DNA from: Pseudomonadota bacterium
Lineage (GTDB): Bacteria; Bdellovibrionota; Bacteriovoracia; Bacteriovoracales; Bacteriovoracaceae
NCBI GenBank assembly: GCA_027487515.1
Contig: JAIYDL010000005.1
Location: forward strand, 1-64,000
Length of the DNA: 64,000 bases
Direction: 5' to 3'
The position numbers and the translations under genes were made by a program. Below are positions 7,970 through 16,675 of this stretch, in pieces. Each line of letters opens with the position of its first letter. Position 1 is the stretch's first letter. The notes under the pieces were generated by a model. The model was not told where the DNA came from, ran no database searches, and was given only the letters and a program-made list of their open reading frames with translations.

Positions 7970-9910
7970 ATGAAGAAGCTCATTTGGCTCTACTTACTTA
8001 CTTCGCTTCCGGTTTTTGCTACGGGGCCGGAGATCGTGAACCGCGAAGACGGTCGGAACATAACATCTCAGATCAGGGACCTCGAGGTCCAGGAGATGCT
8101 CCGGCAAACGAGCGAGTTCGATGAATGCAGACGGAAGAATCAGTTTGCTGCTGGAGATTCTCCCGCGGTCCGAGACCAGAAGACTCAAGCGGCTCAAGAT
8201 TGCTTCCGGAGAAAAGTTACAGATCTTCGAGACCCTCGGAGGCTCCAGCAGCTCTCTGAGCTCCTGAACCTTCAGCAGTATGGCCTCGTTAAAAGTAAGA
8301 ACGTCCGGGACATCCAGAACTTCCTGGACGACAAGATGTACAAGGCCATGACCGGCGTTGATCGCCAAGAAGCCGATAAAAGACGGTTGGTCGAAAGCCT
8401 GAAGTTTAAGAACAAGAAGCATCTCGACCAAGGGCTCTTTATCGACCTCTACAAAACCCAGCTGAGTAAGAACGCGCTGTACGAGGTCTCCCGCTTCTGC
8501 TTCGAGAGTTTTCGCCGTGAAGGAGAGCCAGTAAGTGGGAAGAGCTTCGGGGAGTACTGGAAGCAGCACTTCACGCAGAACCTTCAGGTTGCGGAGGTCA
8601 CGGACACGGGAAGTGCGGCCGATTTTGGGGCCATTTCGGATCCGGAGAAAAAGGAAAAAGTGTATGAAGACATCTTCAAGAGCCTAAGCATCGGAGGCCA
8701 AAACGGTCTTGAGCGCGAGAAGCTGTCACAATTTTTCATGACCTGCGGAGCTATGATCCGACCCCTATGCGATGAGTTCAAAGGGGCAGCGAAGCGGAAC
8801 ATGCAAGAGAATCGATCGATGGTAGGACTTGGTGCTCGAACCACACCGCCGGCGGCGGGTCAGCCATCACCACAGACACCACCACCAGACGGGGCTCCGG
8901 CAGAAGATCCTGCACCGGATGCGGCAGCGCAGACGGGTGGAGGCACCCGCAAAGGTGCGGTGGCGTGCTTGGCCCAGAATAAGATCATGGAGATCAAAAA
9001 GGCCTTGGCAGACACTCAGAAGATTCGCGAGCAATTCGACCAGATGGCCGAGAACCCCCAGAGCGCAGCGGCGGCGTTGTTCCGGGGCAAAATTTTCACG
9101 CCAGGCCAAGACGGAGCAGAAACGCTTGATAATCTATCGAACTACACTTCTGCCGACGTGCTCGAAGGGGGAAGTACGCAAGGTGGTCAGACGCAGGCCG
9201 CAGCCGAGCGCTGCAGTAGTAACCCCGAACTCGCTGCCTGCGAGAACTTCTTCGTGAATCAGGAACAGCTGGATCGCGCGAAGCACGACGTTGACATGGA
9301 AATGACCCTTAAGCGCGAAGTCGAGATGGCGCGGGTTCGACAGCTCAAAGCGCAGGACCAGCAGAAGCTCGAGGATTATCTTCGGGAACAAGGCTACTTT
9401 CCCTTGCTCCAGAGGTTACAAGCAGGGAACCTGACTGATGAACAATTAGTAGAGGAAATCGGTGCCCAGTTCGAGGCCAAGAAAATGGCCACGCTCGCGC
9501 AGATTAACCGTAACCTTGGCTCCCGACAGGTTCGCGCCGAGGCAAACCCAGAAGAAATCCGTCGGGCCTCGCAGACCTCTATCACGCAGAGTAAAGAAGA
9601 GCGCGCACGGTTAGCACAGGTGGTCCTTTTTAACAACATTATCACTTCTCACCTAGAGCTCACCCGGCGAGACGCGCAAGGAAACAGAACCAGCGCTGGG
9701 CGGAACGTGAACGCCTGGAGAAAAGAAGAACAAGGCCTTTCCAGGTCCCAGATCAACACGGGGCTTTTTGCGAACCTCCGCGCCTCGGACTCGGAACAGA
9801 GTACGAACGGGATCGGTGCCAACGAGCAACTCGGTGGTATGGAACTCATCGATCAGCTTCTAGGAAAGCAGGGAGAGGAGAACGCGGGCCGGGGCTCGGG
9901 CCCTAGATAG
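7970..9910 (+). CDS. large secreted helical protein of unknown function
   Basis: This 646-residue protein begins with a signal peptide (MKKLIWLYLLTSLPVFATG). It then has a helical region with several cysteines (C53, C78 and others), a low-complexity Pro/Ala linker (about 288-320: PPAAGQPSPQTPPPDGAPAE) and a charged, coiled-coil-rich C-terminal half. I see no known domain. The last 8 bases overlap the convergent gene at 9903. No clear Shine-Dalgarno sequence precedes the start, and the signal peptide is the main support for it. Confidence 0.65.
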   Translation: MKKLIWLYLLTSLPVFATGPEIVNREDGRNITSQIRDLEVQEMLRQTSEFDECRRKNQFAAGDSPAVRDQKTQAAQDCFRRKVTDLRDPRRLQQLSELLNLQQYGLVKSKNVRDIQNFLDDKMYKAMTGVDRQEADKRRLVESLKFKNKKHLDQGLFIDLYKTQLSKNALYEVSRFCFESFRREGEPVSGKSFGEYWKQHFTQNLQVAEVTDTGSAADFGAISDPEKKEKVYEDIFKSLSIGGQNGLEREKLSQFFMTCGAMIRPLCDEFKGAAKRNMQENRSMVGLGARTTPPAAGQPSPQTPPPDGAPAEDPAPDAAAQTGGGTRKGAVACLAQNKIMEIKKALADTQKIREQFDQMAENPQSAAAALFRGKIFTPGQDGAETLDNLSNYTSADVLEGGSTQGGQTQAAAERCSSNPELAACENFFVNQEQLDRAKHDVDMEMTLKREVEMARVRQLKAQDQQKLEDYLREQGYFPLLQRLQAGNLTDEQLVEEIGAQFEAKKMATLAQINRNLGSRQVRAEANPEEIRRASQTSITQSKEERARLAQVVLFNNIITSHLELTRRDAQGNRTSAGRNVNAWRKEEQGLSRSQINTGLFANLRASDSEQSTNGIGANEQLGGMELIDQLLGKQGEENAGRGSGPR

Positions 9911-11204
9911 ACTTGATCCAGATGAAGACACGATTCTTGCCAGGCTGCTCGCCACCCTGGGAACGGCTTTCGTAGATGCTGGCCTCGCTAAGAGATGAGA
10001 CCTTCGTCATGAAGTCTTTGAGATTCTTCGAGGGAACTTGCAGGTTAAAGTACATGCCTCCGGGAATCTGCATCCCGGGCCTGACGTTGTCGACTTGCTG
10101 GATGCCGTAGCTTTTCATGAGGGGAAGAATTTCATTGCGCACCGACGCGGGCTCAACCGATGCCATGAGAATGCGGTAGGCCTTCTTGTTCGACGACGCG
10201 TACGAGCTGTCACGGTAGCCGCCCTTTTTGTTCTCCTCGTATTCCGACTGCTCGGTCTCGGCTTCGCCGAAGCTCTTGGGAACATCGTCGACTGAGTCCA
10301 AGACCACTACGTCGGATTCCGGGTCGTACCGGGAGCCGAGTCTTTCGTCAGAGAAGACAGTCTGTGCCTCGAGGCGCTCGAGCTCATCGAGCTCTTTGTT
10401 GGAAAGATCTATCTGCTGCTTCGCGAGTAGATCCTGCTCCTGGTAGGAGAGGGACTTATCGAGCCAAAAGAAGTTCGGCTCGAAAAGCGTGATCTTGTTC
10501 ACGAGGTAGTCTTCGTACCACTTGTTCGTGTTCTTGAGCGCAAAGACAACCACGCTCAGGATAAGAAGGAGAACGATCACCTCTTGGAGAAACTTCAGTT
10601 GCCGTCTAAAGGCGGTCTTCTTGCGGAAATTCTCAAAGTCGACCTTCAGGGCCAGGATATCCTTCCGGAGCTCCTTCACGAGATTTGGCCAGTCTGGGTA
10701 GAGAGTGACTTCCATGTGCGCGAGGATGTCATCTTCGAAGGTGCCTTTCGCGAGGGCCTCGGGACCTAAGGTTCCGATCAAATCGTCGAACCGGAGGAAG
10801 AGGTTCTTCGAACTGACATTGCTGATCTGGAAATTGTCATTGATGAGATCTTCGTACACTGGGTAGACCTTTATCAGGTGGTTCCGGAGGAGGGTCGACA
10901 CGTACTTCTCCTGGAGGTCGAAGAGGAATGCGATCTCACGGACGGACTTCCCTTGGTGGACGAAAGTGAACGTGATGAACTTCTCGAAGAGCCAGTTGAG
11001 CCAGGAGATCAGGGGCCCTGACTTCGCGATCTTCTTCGCGTAATCAAATCGTTCTCCAAGCTCGAGAGGGGCGATCTGATCTTTGAAGAAGGATTCCCAG
11101 AAGCCACTGAAGGACTCTGCGTAACGCCCTTCCCAAGCGATGGAGTTGACGTCGAGGTCTAGCCAGTCCTTAAAACGTTCGAAATCGGATTTTGACAGCA
11201 TCAT
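9903..11204 (-). CDS. probable transmembrane protein with N-terminal HTH and extracytoplasmic DUF4349-like domain
   Basis: This 433-residue protein has a cytoplasmic N-terminal half containing a helix-turn-helix-like stretch (KSVREIAFLFDLQEKYVST, about 86-104), similar in pattern to sigma region 4 or LuxR helices. One membrane helix follows at about 207-224 (VIVLLLILSVVVFALK). An acidic linker and a C-terminal alpha/beta domain (about 335-433, ASVEPASVRNEILPLMKSYG) come next; this domain resembles those found in anti-sigma or DUF4349-type proteins. A membrane-bound regulator sensing the periplasm is my inference. AAGGCACCT before the ATG supports the start. Confidence 0.5.
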   Translation of the reverse strand: MMLSKSDFERFKDWLDLDVNSIAWEGRYAESFSGFWESFFKDQIAPLELGERFDYAKKIAKSGPLISWLNWLFEKFITFTFVHQGKSVREIAFLFDLQEKYVSTLLRNHLIKVYPVYEDLINDNFQISNVSSKNLFLRFDDLIGTLGPEALAKGTFEDDILAHMEVTLYPDWPNLVKELRKDILALKVDFENFRKKTAFRRQLKFLQEVIVLLLILSVVVFALKNTNKWYEDYLVNKITLFEPNFFWLDKSLSYQEQDLLAKQQIDLSNKELDELERLEAQTVFSDERLGSRYDPESDVVVLDSVDDVPKSFGEAETEQSEYEENKKGGYRDSSYASSNKKAYRILMASVEPASVRNEILPLMKSYGIQQVDNVRPGMQIPGGMYFNLQVPSKNLKDFMTKVSSLSEASIYESRSQGGEQPGKNRVFIWIKSI

Positions 11205-11410
11205 AGGTGCCTTAATGATAACGCACTTTTCCTGGCTTCACCAATGCAAGGTCAGCGTCTTTTTGGGATTTCCCTGAATGGGGAGTTGGGAAGCGCCTCC
11301 GAGCTGGAGGAGAGCACCGGCAATTCTTTCCAGGTCCGGAGTGCCGCCGTGGGGTTGGAGTTCGCGCGGCGGTCTTTCCAACGACGCAGACCCATCAATT
11401 TTTGCCTGCC

Positions 11411-11440
11411 TTGTGATGAGTCGCAGTATCTCAGTATGAT
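11411..11440 (+). promoter_or_regulatory. possible sigma-70-type promoter
   Basis: TTGTGA, 18 nt, TATGAT, ending about 50 bases before the coiled-coil gene at 11492. The rest of the 11205-11491 gap shows nothing recognisable. Confidence 0.4.
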
Positions 11441-11491
11441 AGTGAAGAATGCCAGCGAAGGCATCCGTTAGGATTAAAGGGAAAGGTTGCT

Positions 11492-11917
11492 ATGTCGGAC
11501 GTATCTGGGACACACCCGAGCTTAGCTGCGAACAAAGCGGCCATGGAAAAGAGGCAAGCGTTCGAACTCCGGAAGCTCGGGGATTCCTTCGAAAAAGAGC
11601 TCACTGAAGTTCGCGAAAAGAATGATAAAGAGATCTCCAAGATCAAGAAGGACTATGAAGTCCAGATTGGGAAAGAGAAGAATGAATCGGAAATCAGGCT
11701 CACGCAGGTCCGGCAACGGTACGGGAAAACGATCGAAGAGGAGACGAAGCGCTTTGAGCAACTTCTCAAAGACCTGAAGGAGTCGAACTCGGCTCGCTTC
11801 GAAGAGACCAAGATGTCCCACGAGCAACAGGCCACCAATCAAGAACTGAAACATCGCGAATACCTCGAACGCGCGCGCATCAAGTTTGAAGAAGAAAAAG
11901 CGAAGGTCGGAGCGTAG
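11492..11917 (+). CDS. small, almost entirely coiled-coil protein
   Basis: This 141-residue, highly charged protein has heptad-like Glu/Lys/Arg patterning from about residue 18 to the end and no hydrophobic segment, so it is probably a cytoplasmic elongated helical protein. No family is recognised. AAAGG lies 5 nt before the ATG. It is followed after 38 bases by the FliG-domain gene on the same strand, and a shared operon is likely. Confidence 0.65.
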   Translation: MSDVSGTHPSLAANKAAMEKRQAFELRKLGDSFEKELTEVREKNDKEISKIKKDYEVQIGKEKNESEIRLTQVRQRYGKTIEEETKRFEQLLKDLKESNSARFEETKMSHEQQATNQELKHREYLERARIKFEEEKAKVGA

Positions 11918-11955
11918 TTCACTTTCACGTCGTCACGATCCAGGAAGGAGAATAG

Positions 11956-12387
11956 ATGAGTCAGAAGAATTCGGAGAATGGTGTTTTCATCAACGGGAAG
12001 AAGCAGGTGATCGAGCTTCTTCAGCGCATGGACTCGGCGGACAAGGCAAAGTTGCTCAAGAATCTTCGGATCCGGAACCCTGTCCTGGCCAAGGAACTGA
12101 CCGAATCCTGTATCTCCTTTGAGAGCATCTGGGACCTCGACGACGAGAGCCTGAAGACCGTCGTCTCTCAGGTGCAACCAACGATCCTCGGGCTGGCGTT
12201 GAGCCTGGTCCACGTGAAGAACCAGCGGCGAGTGCTTGGGCTCATTTCAAGGGCCGTTGCGCTGAAGGCCTTCGATGTCATGCAGAAAGATCTCACGAGT
12301 AACCGAAGTGAATGCATCCGGGCCCAGCACAAGATCCTCGAACTGGCACTGAGCCTCAACCGCAACCGCGTCATTCAATTCTACTGA
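11956..12387 (+). CDS. stand-alone FliG C-terminal-domain protein
   Basis: This 143-residue protein matches only the C-terminal third of the flagellar switch protein FliG, the part that contacts the motor stator. FliG-like landmarks are RNPVLA (40-46), FESIWDLDDESL (55-66), the run corresponding to LAxALK (80-84) and RAVALKAFDVMQKDL (99-113), which parallels the SxRAAExLxEDL segment. A true FliG has about 330 residues, so the N and middle domains that bind FliF and FliM are missing. A strong AAGGAG precedes the start by 5 nt. It could modulate the motor or serve an unrelated structure. It overlaps the convergent gene by 7 bases. Confidence 0.7.
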   Translation: MSQKNSENGVFINGKKQVIELLQRMDSADKAKLLKNLRIRNPVLAKELTESCISFESIWDLDDESLKTVVSQVQPTILGLALSLVHVKNQRRVLGLISRAVALKAFDVMQKDLTSNRSECIRAQHKILELALSLNRNRVIQFY

Positions 12388-12809
12388 GACAAGAGCTTCT
12401 TAAATTCTGTCTCGACGAGAGACGAAAACTGATCCTCCCCGATGACGGAGGGATGGATGAGCCGATTTTCGGCGATGAGATTCGCCGTGTTCTGGAAGCG
12501 TTCAATCATCGTCCGCGTGAGGTGTGTGATCCAGTCGGGAGACCCACGGAAGACCTCTTCGAAATTCACCGCAGGGATGCCCACAAGTTCGCCCCGCTCT
12601 AGGGAAATCGCAGAATAGGTGTAGGGAACCGTCGAGATCATCGCCGCTTCCCCGATGACGTCGCCCGCCTTGGCCAAAAAGACGGGCACAAGTCGGTCCC
12701 GAGACGACTTCAGGCAGAGGACTTCACCGGATTTCACGAGGTAGAGTTGCGTTGCCGAGTCCCCCTCACGGAAAACGACCGTGTGACGATCGATGCTACG
12801 GTTTTGCAT
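12381..12809 (-). CDS. cyclic-nucleotide-binding-fold protein with degenerate ligand site
   Basis: This 142-residue protein is a single cNMP-binding beta-roll (FREGDSATQLYLVKSGEV, then AGDVIGEAAM) without a DNA-binding domain. Glu54 of the phosphate-binding cassette is kept, but the Arg that normally follows (PRT/SA) is replaced in VPYTYSA. Canonical cAMP or cGMP binding is therefore doubtful. It is the last gene of the run and starts 14 bases inside the preceding Ppx/GppA gene, which suggests translational coupling. Confidence 0.75.
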   Translation of the reverse strand: MQNRSIDRHTVVFREGDSATQLYLVKSGEVLCLKSSRDRLVPVFLAKAGDVIGEAAMISTVPYTYSAISLERGELVGIPAVNFEEVFRGSPDWITHLTRTMIERFQNTANLIAENRLIHPSVIGEDQFSSLVETEFKKLLSQ

Positions 12810-13731
12810 AGATGAACTCCTTCCGTAGTTTTCCTTCGAGGATGGTTCCGAAACGGAGCCCGTACGTTGAGATGGTGAGCTCCTTGACGAGGAGACGATG
12901 GACGAGATGGTAGACGAGATTCAGCCCACCGCGGATGCTCTGAGAGCGTTTCTGAAGGAAAGGAAAGAGGTCGAGGAACTGCTCGGGCGAAAATTCGGAG
13001 TACTTTTTAAACAGACCGTCGATGTCTTCTCCTCGAAGCACGAGCCCGTGCACGTCGTCCTCCACGAACTCCTTTCGAAGTAGGTGCATGTTGCCAAGGG
13101 AAGTCACTGTGCCAGCGACGCAGAAGAGCTCCTTCCCTTGAAACTTGTCAAGGTCGGTGCGAAAGTCGAGGAAAACTTTCTGAAGGTTCTGAACGAAGAG
13201 CTGGTCGTTCAGCCACTGCGTGGAGCGCACAGCACCGATGGGGAGGCTGATTGAGTCTAAGATCTGAAGGCTCTTCGTGTTCACGCGAATGAGTTCGGTA
13301 GAGGCGCCCCCGACATCCATGATAGTGATCACTTCAGACTCAAATCGAGTGTCAAAGAGAATGCCTTTGGTCGAGAAATAGGCTTCCGCTTCGGAGCTTA
13401 TGATAGCGATCGACACTCCGAGCTCCGCTTCGACCCGGCGAAAGAAGTCGCTCGCATTCAGTGCGACTCGCGCCGCTTCCGTTGCGGTGGCGATGATTTT
13501 CTGAGGCGGGATCCCGTAGAGGGCGCATTCCTCGGCGTAGCTCTTGATCGCAGCGAATGTGGCCTCCATGGACTCGGAGTGAAAGGCACGGTTTTTGTCG
13601 AGCTCTCGCCCGAGGGACGTGATCTCACTTCGCTTCACAATCTCGCGGAGCTTCCCGGCAGAGAAGTCACCGATCAAAAGAAGAACACTATTCGAGCCGA
13701 CGTCGATGGACGCGCGCATGTCGTTAATCAT
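12796..13731 (-). CDS. Ppx/GppA-family phosphatase (exopolyphosphatase or pppGpp phosphohydrolase)
   Basis: This 311-residue protein has the actin-like ATPase fold of the family. The first phosphate loop IDVGSNSVLLLIGDF is near the N-terminus, and the second glycine-rich loop MDVGGASTELI is at about 138-148. The family hydrolyses polyphosphate or converts pppGpp to ppGpp; the sequence alone does not decide which. At 311 residues it is a short form without the C-terminal HD-like extension of E. coli Ppx. The start overlaps the mtnA stop by 4 bases. Confidence 0.87.
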   Translation of the reverse strand: MINDMRASIDVGSNSVLLLIGDFSAGKLREIVKRSEITSLGRELDKNRAFHSESMEATFAAIKSYAEECALYGIPPQKIIATATEAARVALNASDFFRRVEAELGVSIAIISSEAEAYFSTKGILFDTRFESEVITIMDVGGASTELIRVNTKSLQILDSISLPIGAVRSTQWLNDQLFVQNLQKVFLDFRTDLDKFQGKELFCVAGTVTSLGNMHLLRKEFVEDDVHGLVLRGEDIDGLFKKYSEFSPEQFLDLFPFLQKRSQSIRGGLNLVYHLVHRLLVKELTISTYGLRFGTILEGKLRKEFIYAKP

Positions 13732-14783
13732 GGATTGACTACCTTGAGGAGATTGCCCGCGACGGCGGGGTTAATGAGACCCTTTTCGCAGATGATGCCT
13801 GTGATAAACCGATGGTCCGTCACATCGAAGCTTGGGTTGATCGCTCTCGCACCGGCCGGGGCCATCAGTTGCCCCTTGTACTCAGTGAGCTCAGTCTCTG
13901 ACCGGAGCTCGATCTCGATGTGAGTTCCATCGGGAATCGTCGTATCAAACGAGCTCACTGGAGCGACTACGTAAAAAGGAACGTTGTAGGTTTTAGCGAC
14001 GATCGCGAGAGTTGCCGTGCCGACTTTATTGGCCGTGTCCCCATTCGCAGCGATCCGATCGGCGCCAACGAAGATCGCATCCACCATGCCGCGAGACAAT
14101 AAGTAGGAGGCCGCACCTTCACCGACGAGATAATAGGGTATCCGCTCCTTGGAGAGCTCGAACGCCGTGAGCCTTGTTCCCTGAAGGTAGGGCCGAGTCT
14201 CATCTGCGAGCACGTACTCGATACGACCTTTCTGGTGCGCATAGGAGATCACTCCGAGGGCAGTACCAAGACTTCCGCAGGCAAGGAATCCGGTATTACA
14301 GTGGGTCATGAGTCGCCATGGTCGCTTCCCGAAAGAGCGCTCAAGCTCAGCAAAGCCAATCTGTGCCATGGTCGTATTTTTGGAGTGGCTCTCATCGATT
14401 TGTAAGTTACCGAAGGCCACGAGGCGATCGTAGAGCTCTCGCGGGCCCTCCCCTAGCGCTAAGTGTCTCTCCATCAGTGCTAAGCAACGATGAACCTCGA
14501 ATGAGAGGTTGACAGCAGTGGGCCTCGCAGCAATGAGTTCCGAGGCTGCGATCCGACAAGCTTCAAGCGTTAGGGAGACTTGACCGCGGACCCAGAGGGC
14601 CATTCCAAAAATCGCCGTAAAACCGATGCATGGGGCACCTCTGACAACCATGTCTGTGATCGCTTTCGCCGTTTGCGCAAGATCAGTCACGGTGACGAAA
14701 GTTTCGATGTGGGGAAGCTGCCGCTGGTCGAGAAGAAACAAGGTGTCATCACGCCAAATGATCGGTTTATAGGATTCGCTCAT
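13728..14783 (-). CDS. mtnA: methylthioribose-1-phosphate isomerase
   Basis: This 351-residue enzyme of the methionine salvage pathway converts 5-methylthioribose-1-phosphate to the ribulose form. It belongs to the eIF2B-related fold. The family signatures are visible: VVRGAPCIG near residue 47, THCNTG with the catalytic Cys (about 160), and VGADRIAANGDTANKVGT with the catalytic Asp (about 240). Length fits the family. No other methionine-salvage gene is nearby. It overlaps both flanking genes by 4 bases (ATGA type). Confidence 0.93.
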   Translation of the reverse strand: MSESYKPIIWRDDTLFLLDQRQLPHIETFVTVTDLAQTAKAITDMVVRGAPCIGFTAIFGMALWVRGQVSLTLEACRIAASELIAARPTAVNLSFEVHRCLALMERHLALGEGPRELYDRLVAFGNLQIDESHSKNTTMAQIGFAELERSFGKRPWRLMTHCNTGFLACGSLGTALGVISYAHQKGRIEYVLADETRPYLQGTRLTAFELSKERIPYYLVGEGAASYLLSRGMVDAIFVGADRIAANGDTANKVGTATLAIVAKTYNVPFYVVAPVSSFDTTIPDGTHIEIELRSETELTEYKGQLMAPAGARAINPSFDVTDHRFITGIICEKGLINPAVAGNLLKVVNP

Positions 14784-16660
14784 GGTGCTTCCTTTTGCTT
14801 CCAGTATGGCTCGAGAACTTCTTTCCTAGCAGCTTTGGACTTTCGGCCCTTCAGGTATGCGATGGAAAGGAAGGATTTTTGCCGAGAGCTTAAACTCCCG
14901 GTAATCTTGACCTGCTCGGTGTTTTCCAAGGTAAGTCCAAGCAAGGAGAGGACTCCATTTTTACCTGAAAGGATGAGGTTTTGCTTGTTAAAAACTTTCG
15001 CATCGACGTCAAAGAAGGAGGCCGTACGATCGATGAAATCAGAGATCTTCCCAGCGGGCTGAACGAGTCCCGTGCCGTTAACCTGGAATCGCCACTTGCC
15101 TGTCTCCCAAGATTCATCCCAACGGCCCTCAACCATTCCTTGCAAAGTCCCATTGCTAGCGGTGAAAAATGGGAACAGAAAACGAAACGATGGATCCCAG
15201 CGGAATCTTTCGAAGAGGAGGTCCAGAGAGTGATGCTCGGCCTCTTTAGCATAGCTTAACTTCAGGTGGCTTCCGGCGGGGGTGGACAGCTCACTAGAGT
15301 AGAATTTTTTCTCCGGGGTTACGCCGTAGCGGAAGTGTCCATCGATCACCTGATCCCCAAGAAGACACTTTTTGTAGGAGACCGTTGTGCTGTGGTAGAC
15401 TCCCAGCTTTGAATCCGCAAAGCTCGACACCGACAGGACGGGCGCTATCGTGATGCCAAAATCGAGGCCCGAAAATCCAAGTTCCTCGATGTACTGGGTC
15501 ACAGTGCCTCGATTCAGGTCGATCACTGAACGGCGAAAAAAGCTCGCTTCTCCCTTGGGGCTCATGAAGGAGACTTCCCAGCGCGAGTCCTGAAATCCAA
15601 CCTGCCACTTTCCCGAGATAGAATCCTTGTCCGAGAGGAAAAGGCTCCCTGGAAAACTCAGCTTCCCGGATACTTTTGCCGAGCGGTTAACGAACGAACG
15701 AGAAAATGACACAGATCCGCTTGCGTTACCTTCAGGACTAACGAGGTAGGGATTTTTGATCTCGTCGTAGACGAAAGAAAAGTACGTCAGCGGAAGTCGC
15801 GAAAGTTCTAAAGAAATCCCAAGGGATTCCTTGTCGACGTGGAACTGGCCTTTGCCGGCCGGGTTCTTGTCAATGACGAGGTTAACTTTGGATGTGACTT
15901 CGAGAGACGTTGGGATGAAAGTTGCACTTCCACCGATGACGAGGTCTTCGATCTGGAATCGATCGCTCGCCTCTTTTGTCCGAAACTCACCTCTGTAGTT
16001 CAGGAGCCACCGGTTCGTCTCTGGTGTGAGATCCCCGAACAGCCAGAGGTCCGAGACGTACTGCGCATTCTTGTGCTTGACCGTGATTGGGATGTTGAGT
16101 TCGAAGGCAGAATTCTTCCCATACTGGAACTCACGAACGAGGAGCTTTGAGACGTTGAAATAGCGCCGAGAATTATGGATATCACGGACCGAGATCTCTT
16201 TGGCACGAAGGGTGAACTTGGCGTCGGCAAGGTAATCCGGAAGCGTGACTCTAACTGTTTGGGGAGCTCCGGATCGGGGTCCCGAGACTTTGGGGGTTGA
16301 CTCTCCTGGCTCTTGGTCGACGTAGATGTCGAGGTTTTTTAAATTGACTTGAACGTTGCCGTTGTTGACGAGTAGAAGCCACCAGGGAACTTTTAGCTCG
16401 ACGCCTCCGATGCTCGCCAGAAGCTTGTCCTTCCGGCGCAGGTGGATGTTCTGAAGAGTGAGGTTGAAATCAAGGGAGAAGCGGTAGGAGACCTTCCCGA
16501 CCGTGAGCTCCGCCCCCGGATAGTTGCGCTGAATCTGCTGAGTCAGAAGAGCAATGAAAGCCTCCGGCTTGAGCCGGGAGTAAGCGTTGAAGAGAAGCGC
16601 TCCGATGATGAGGAAAAGCAGGACCCAGGAGGCGAGAATAATTTTTAGCGTTATCCGCAT
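14780..16660 (-). CDS. AsmA-like inner-membrane-anchored periplasmic protein
   Basis: This 626-residue protein has one N-terminal membrane helix (about 7-27) and a long beta-rich periplasmic portion. The start (YSRLKPEAFIALLTQQIQ, then LTVGKVSYRFSLDFNLTLQNI) matches the opening of AsmA/TamB-type proteins, which are thought to aid lipid transfer or outer-membrane assembly. Similarity fades after the first ~120 residues. It begins 15 bases after the helicase gene and overlaps mtnA by 4 bases. Confidence 0.65.
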   Translation of the reverse strand: MRITLKIILASWVLLFLIIGALLFNAYSRLKPEAFIALLTQQIQRNYPGAELTVGKVSYRFSLDFNLTLQNIHLRRKDKLLASIGGVELKVPWWLLLVNNGNVQVNLKNLDIYVDQEPGESTPKVSGPRSGAPQTVRVTLPDYLADAKFTLRAKEISVRDIHNSRRYFNVSKLLVREFQYGKNSAFELNIPITVKHKNAQYVSDLWLFGDLTPETNRWLLNYRGEFRTKEASDRFQIEDLVIGGSATFIPTSLEVTSKVNLVIDKNPAGKGQFHVDKESLGISLELSRLPLTYFSFVYDEIKNPYLVSPEGNASGSVSFSRSFVNRSAKVSGKLSFPGSLFLSDKDSISGKWQVGFQDSRWEVSFMSPKGEASFFRRSVIDLNRGTVTQYIEELGFSGLDFGITIAPVLSVSSFADSKLGVYHSTTVSYKKCLLGDQVIDGHFRYGVTPEKKFYSSELSTPAGSHLKLSYAKEAEHHSLDLLFERFRWDPSFRFLFPFFTASNGTLQGMVEGRWDESWETGKWRFQVNGTGLVQPAGKISDFIDRTASFFDVDAKVFNKQNLILSGKNGVLSLLGLTLENTEQVKITGSLSSRQKSFLSIAYLKGRKSKAARKEVLEPYWKQKEAP

Positions 16661-16675
16661 GTTGACCTTTGGCCC

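Noticed and set aside
11232..11248. CTGGCTTCACCAATGCA with GG-N10-GC spacing
   Set aside because: Only the invariant bases fit; three of the -24 flanking bases do not, and the next start codon is more than 240 bases away.
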